Below are positions 6,216-7,444 of a DNA stretch of 7,444 bases, one piece after another; within the stretch, counting starts at the first letter, position 1; the number at the start of each line of letters is the position of its first letter. Location: the NCBI GenBank assembly GCA_025358985.1, contig JANYHQ010000475.1, positions 1 through 7,444 on the forward strand, given 5' to 3'. The DNA is from Acidimicrobiales bacterium. GTDB lineage: Bacteria; Actinomycetota; Acidimicrobiia; Acidimicrobiales; JANYDT01. A program made the translations under genes and the position numbers. The notes beneath the pieces are model-generated. The model was given only the letters and a program-made list of their open reading frames with translations, had not been told where the DNA came from and made no database searches.

Positions 6216-7444
6216 GTGAACACAACAACCGTCACCGATATGGCGCTTCCGGGACCCCACTGTCGCGCCAACGCCAGTTACATCCGGCGACTGTTCAGAG
6301 ATCCGGCTCCGGCACTCGACGCGCTGCGAGCCGAGTACGGCCCGATCTGCGGACTCGGCTACCCGGGTGTGCGGCTCGCCATCATTGGGGACCCGGCGTT
6401 GATGCACGAGATGTTCTCGATGAGAGCGGACGCGTTCCGATGGAACCACAAGTTCAATGTGATCGGCGTCCGGTTTGTCGTCGGCAAACAATCGATGATC
6501 GTGTCGGACGGGCCTGATCATCAACGACGACGCGGTGCCGTGCAACGCGCGTTTACACGCCCGCGCCTCAATGGCTGGATCCCGATGATCCTGCAACGCA
6601 CGGACACGGCGATCGACCAACTGATCGGCGCACCTCACAGTTTCGAACGCACGGTTGATCTCTACCCGTTCGGCCGTGATCTCATTCTCGGCATCACGAT
6701 CCACGCGTTCTTCGGTGAACGCCTTGCCCGCCGAACCGCCGAGTTCAGCGACCTGTTCCAACGCGCCCAGGCATTCATTGAAGCACCTGCAATCAAACAA
6801 CTCCCGCACCCGTTCCCCCACACCGCCCGGTCACGGGTACGCGCCGACCGGCGTGCCATCGACCTAATCATCGACACAGAAGTCGCTGATCGACGCGCTA
6901 ATCACCTCCGCGACCCGCACGACATCCTCGAAGTCCTCGCCAACGACACCACCCTCTCCGACGCCGAAATCCGTGACCAGGTCGACACGCTCATCGGCGC
7001 TGGATACGACACCACGGCCTCCACCCTTGCCTGGTTGTTGTGGAGCGCCGCAACCGAACACGGCGTCTGGCAACAACTCCGGACCGAAGCAGACCTCGTG
7101 TTCGGCCCACCCAATTGGCCCATAACCGTTGCGGACGAGGCCTCGTTCGCCCGACTGGAATACGCGCAGCGTGTCGTCCACGAATCGTTGCGCCTCCACC
7201 CGGCCGGTCTCAACGGTGCCCGGGTCGCCGCCGCTGACCTCCAACTCGGGCACCACCGGATCAGCAAAGGCACCCTCATCATCTGGTCTCCGTACCTCGC
7301 CGGACGCAATCGCGCGGTATGGACCGACCGCTTCGACCCCAACCGGCATTGCGATATCTCGTCGGCACAAAGGAGGGCGATGGACCAAGCATGGGTACCG
7401 TTCGGACGCGGACCACATATGTGCATCGGGTTTGCCCTCGCCCA
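6216..7444 (+). CDS. Cytochrome P450 (3'-partial, runs off the window)
   Basis: A reading frame of 409 codons continues past the right edge and has every main P450 landmark. These are the C-helix region DGPDHQRRR (98-106), oxygen-activation I-helix motif AGYDTTA (262-268), K-helix ExxR as E323-S-L-R326, the meander FDPNR (373-377) and the haem loop FGRGPHMCIG (396-405), with C403 as the thiolate ligand. His401 stands where Arg is most common, an exchange seen in many bacterial P450s. About 40-50 C-terminal residues should be missing. There is no N-terminal membrane anchor, so it should be a soluble bacterial monooxygenase that needs ferredoxin and reductase partners not seen here. The N-terminus LPGPHCRAN resembles the proline-rich LPPGP entry of several mycobacterial families. 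GTG 6216 is chosen because an in-frame TAG lies at 6204-6206; ATG 6240 is the alternative. The family number and substrate cannot be assigned. Confidence 0.93.
   Translation, partial: MNTTTVTDMALPGPHCRANASYIRRLFRDPAPALDALRAEYGPICGLGYPGVRLAIIGDPALMHEMFSMRADAFRWNHKFNVIGVRFVVGKQSMIVSDGPDHQRRRGAVQRAFTRPRLNGWIPMILQRTDTAIDQLIGAPHSFERTVDLYPFGRDLILGITIHAFFGERLARRTAEFSDLFQRAQAFIEAPAIKQLPHPFPHTARSRVRADRRAIDLIIDTEVADRRANHLRDPHDILEVLANDTTLSDAEIRDQVDTLIGAGYDTTASTLAWLLWSAATEHGVWQQLRTEADLVFGPPNWPITVADEASFARLEYAQRVVHESLRLHPAGLNGARVAAADLQLGHHRISKGTLIIWSPYLAGRNRAVWTDRFDPNRHCDISSAQRRAMDQAWVPFGRGPHMCIGFALA

Noticed and set aside
6182..6517. A plus-strand 111-codon frame overlapping the P450 start
   Set aside because: It is out of frame with the P450, whose C-helix and upstream sequence are intact in the other frame. 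The product is arginine-rich and low in complexity, as expected of a shadow frame.
6003..6821. A 272-codon minus-strand frame crossing the spacer and the start of the P450
   Set aside because: The plus strand here encodes clear P450 sequence, and the minus-strand product has no recognisable family or credible ribosome binding site.
1..7444. CRISPR array, tRNA, rRNA, insertion sequence or phage attachment site
   Set aside because: I found no regularly spaced repeats, cloverleaf-like sequence, transposase motif or terminal inverted repeats. The window is almost fully coding.

Overview
The window is a dense, all-plus-strand stretch of moderately GC-rich DNA (about 60% by eye, not counted). It carries five protein genes, with no RNA gene, insertion sequence or CRISPR array that I can see. 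GTG starts, the protein families and the DUF3556-type membrane protein (best known to me from mycobacteria and relatives) point to an actinobacterium. I cannot name the genus. An Acidimicrobiia-type or mycobacteria-related source is plausible inference only.

Region 1 (1-2769) holds the cytoplasmic end of a branched-chain-amino-acid-type (Liv/HAAT) ABC importer. A fused LivM permease-LivG ATPase reading frame, probably cut by the left edge, overlaps by 4 bases a LivF ATPase gene with an unusual charged C-terminal tail. The LivH permease and the periplasmic or lipoprotein binding protein are not in the window and would be expected upstream.

Region 2 (2776-4572) is a 598-residue polytopic membrane protein of the DUF3556 type. 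It is translationally tied to livF: its perfect Shine-Dalgarno is made from the last two arginine codons of livF.

Region 3 (4587-6065) is an FAD-dependent oxidoreductase of the phytoene-dehydrogenase-like class. It begins 35 bases after the DUF3556 gene, and its GTG start lies in the arm of a perfect 7-bp inverted repeat that could control its translation or transcription.

Region 4 (6066-7444) is a 150-base spacer with two small dyads, followed by a cytochrome P450 that runs off the right edge just after the haem-binding cysteine motif. The spacer and a coding-strand composition shift suggest the P450 is its own transcription unit, but it points the same way.

Taken together, the layout reads as an importer, an unknown membrane protein and two oxidative enzymes, one FAD-dependent and one haem-dependent. 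A reasonable but unproven model is uptake and oxidation of a small hydrophobic or carboxylated molecule. The DUF3556 protein is the least understood component and the best candidate for new biology here.
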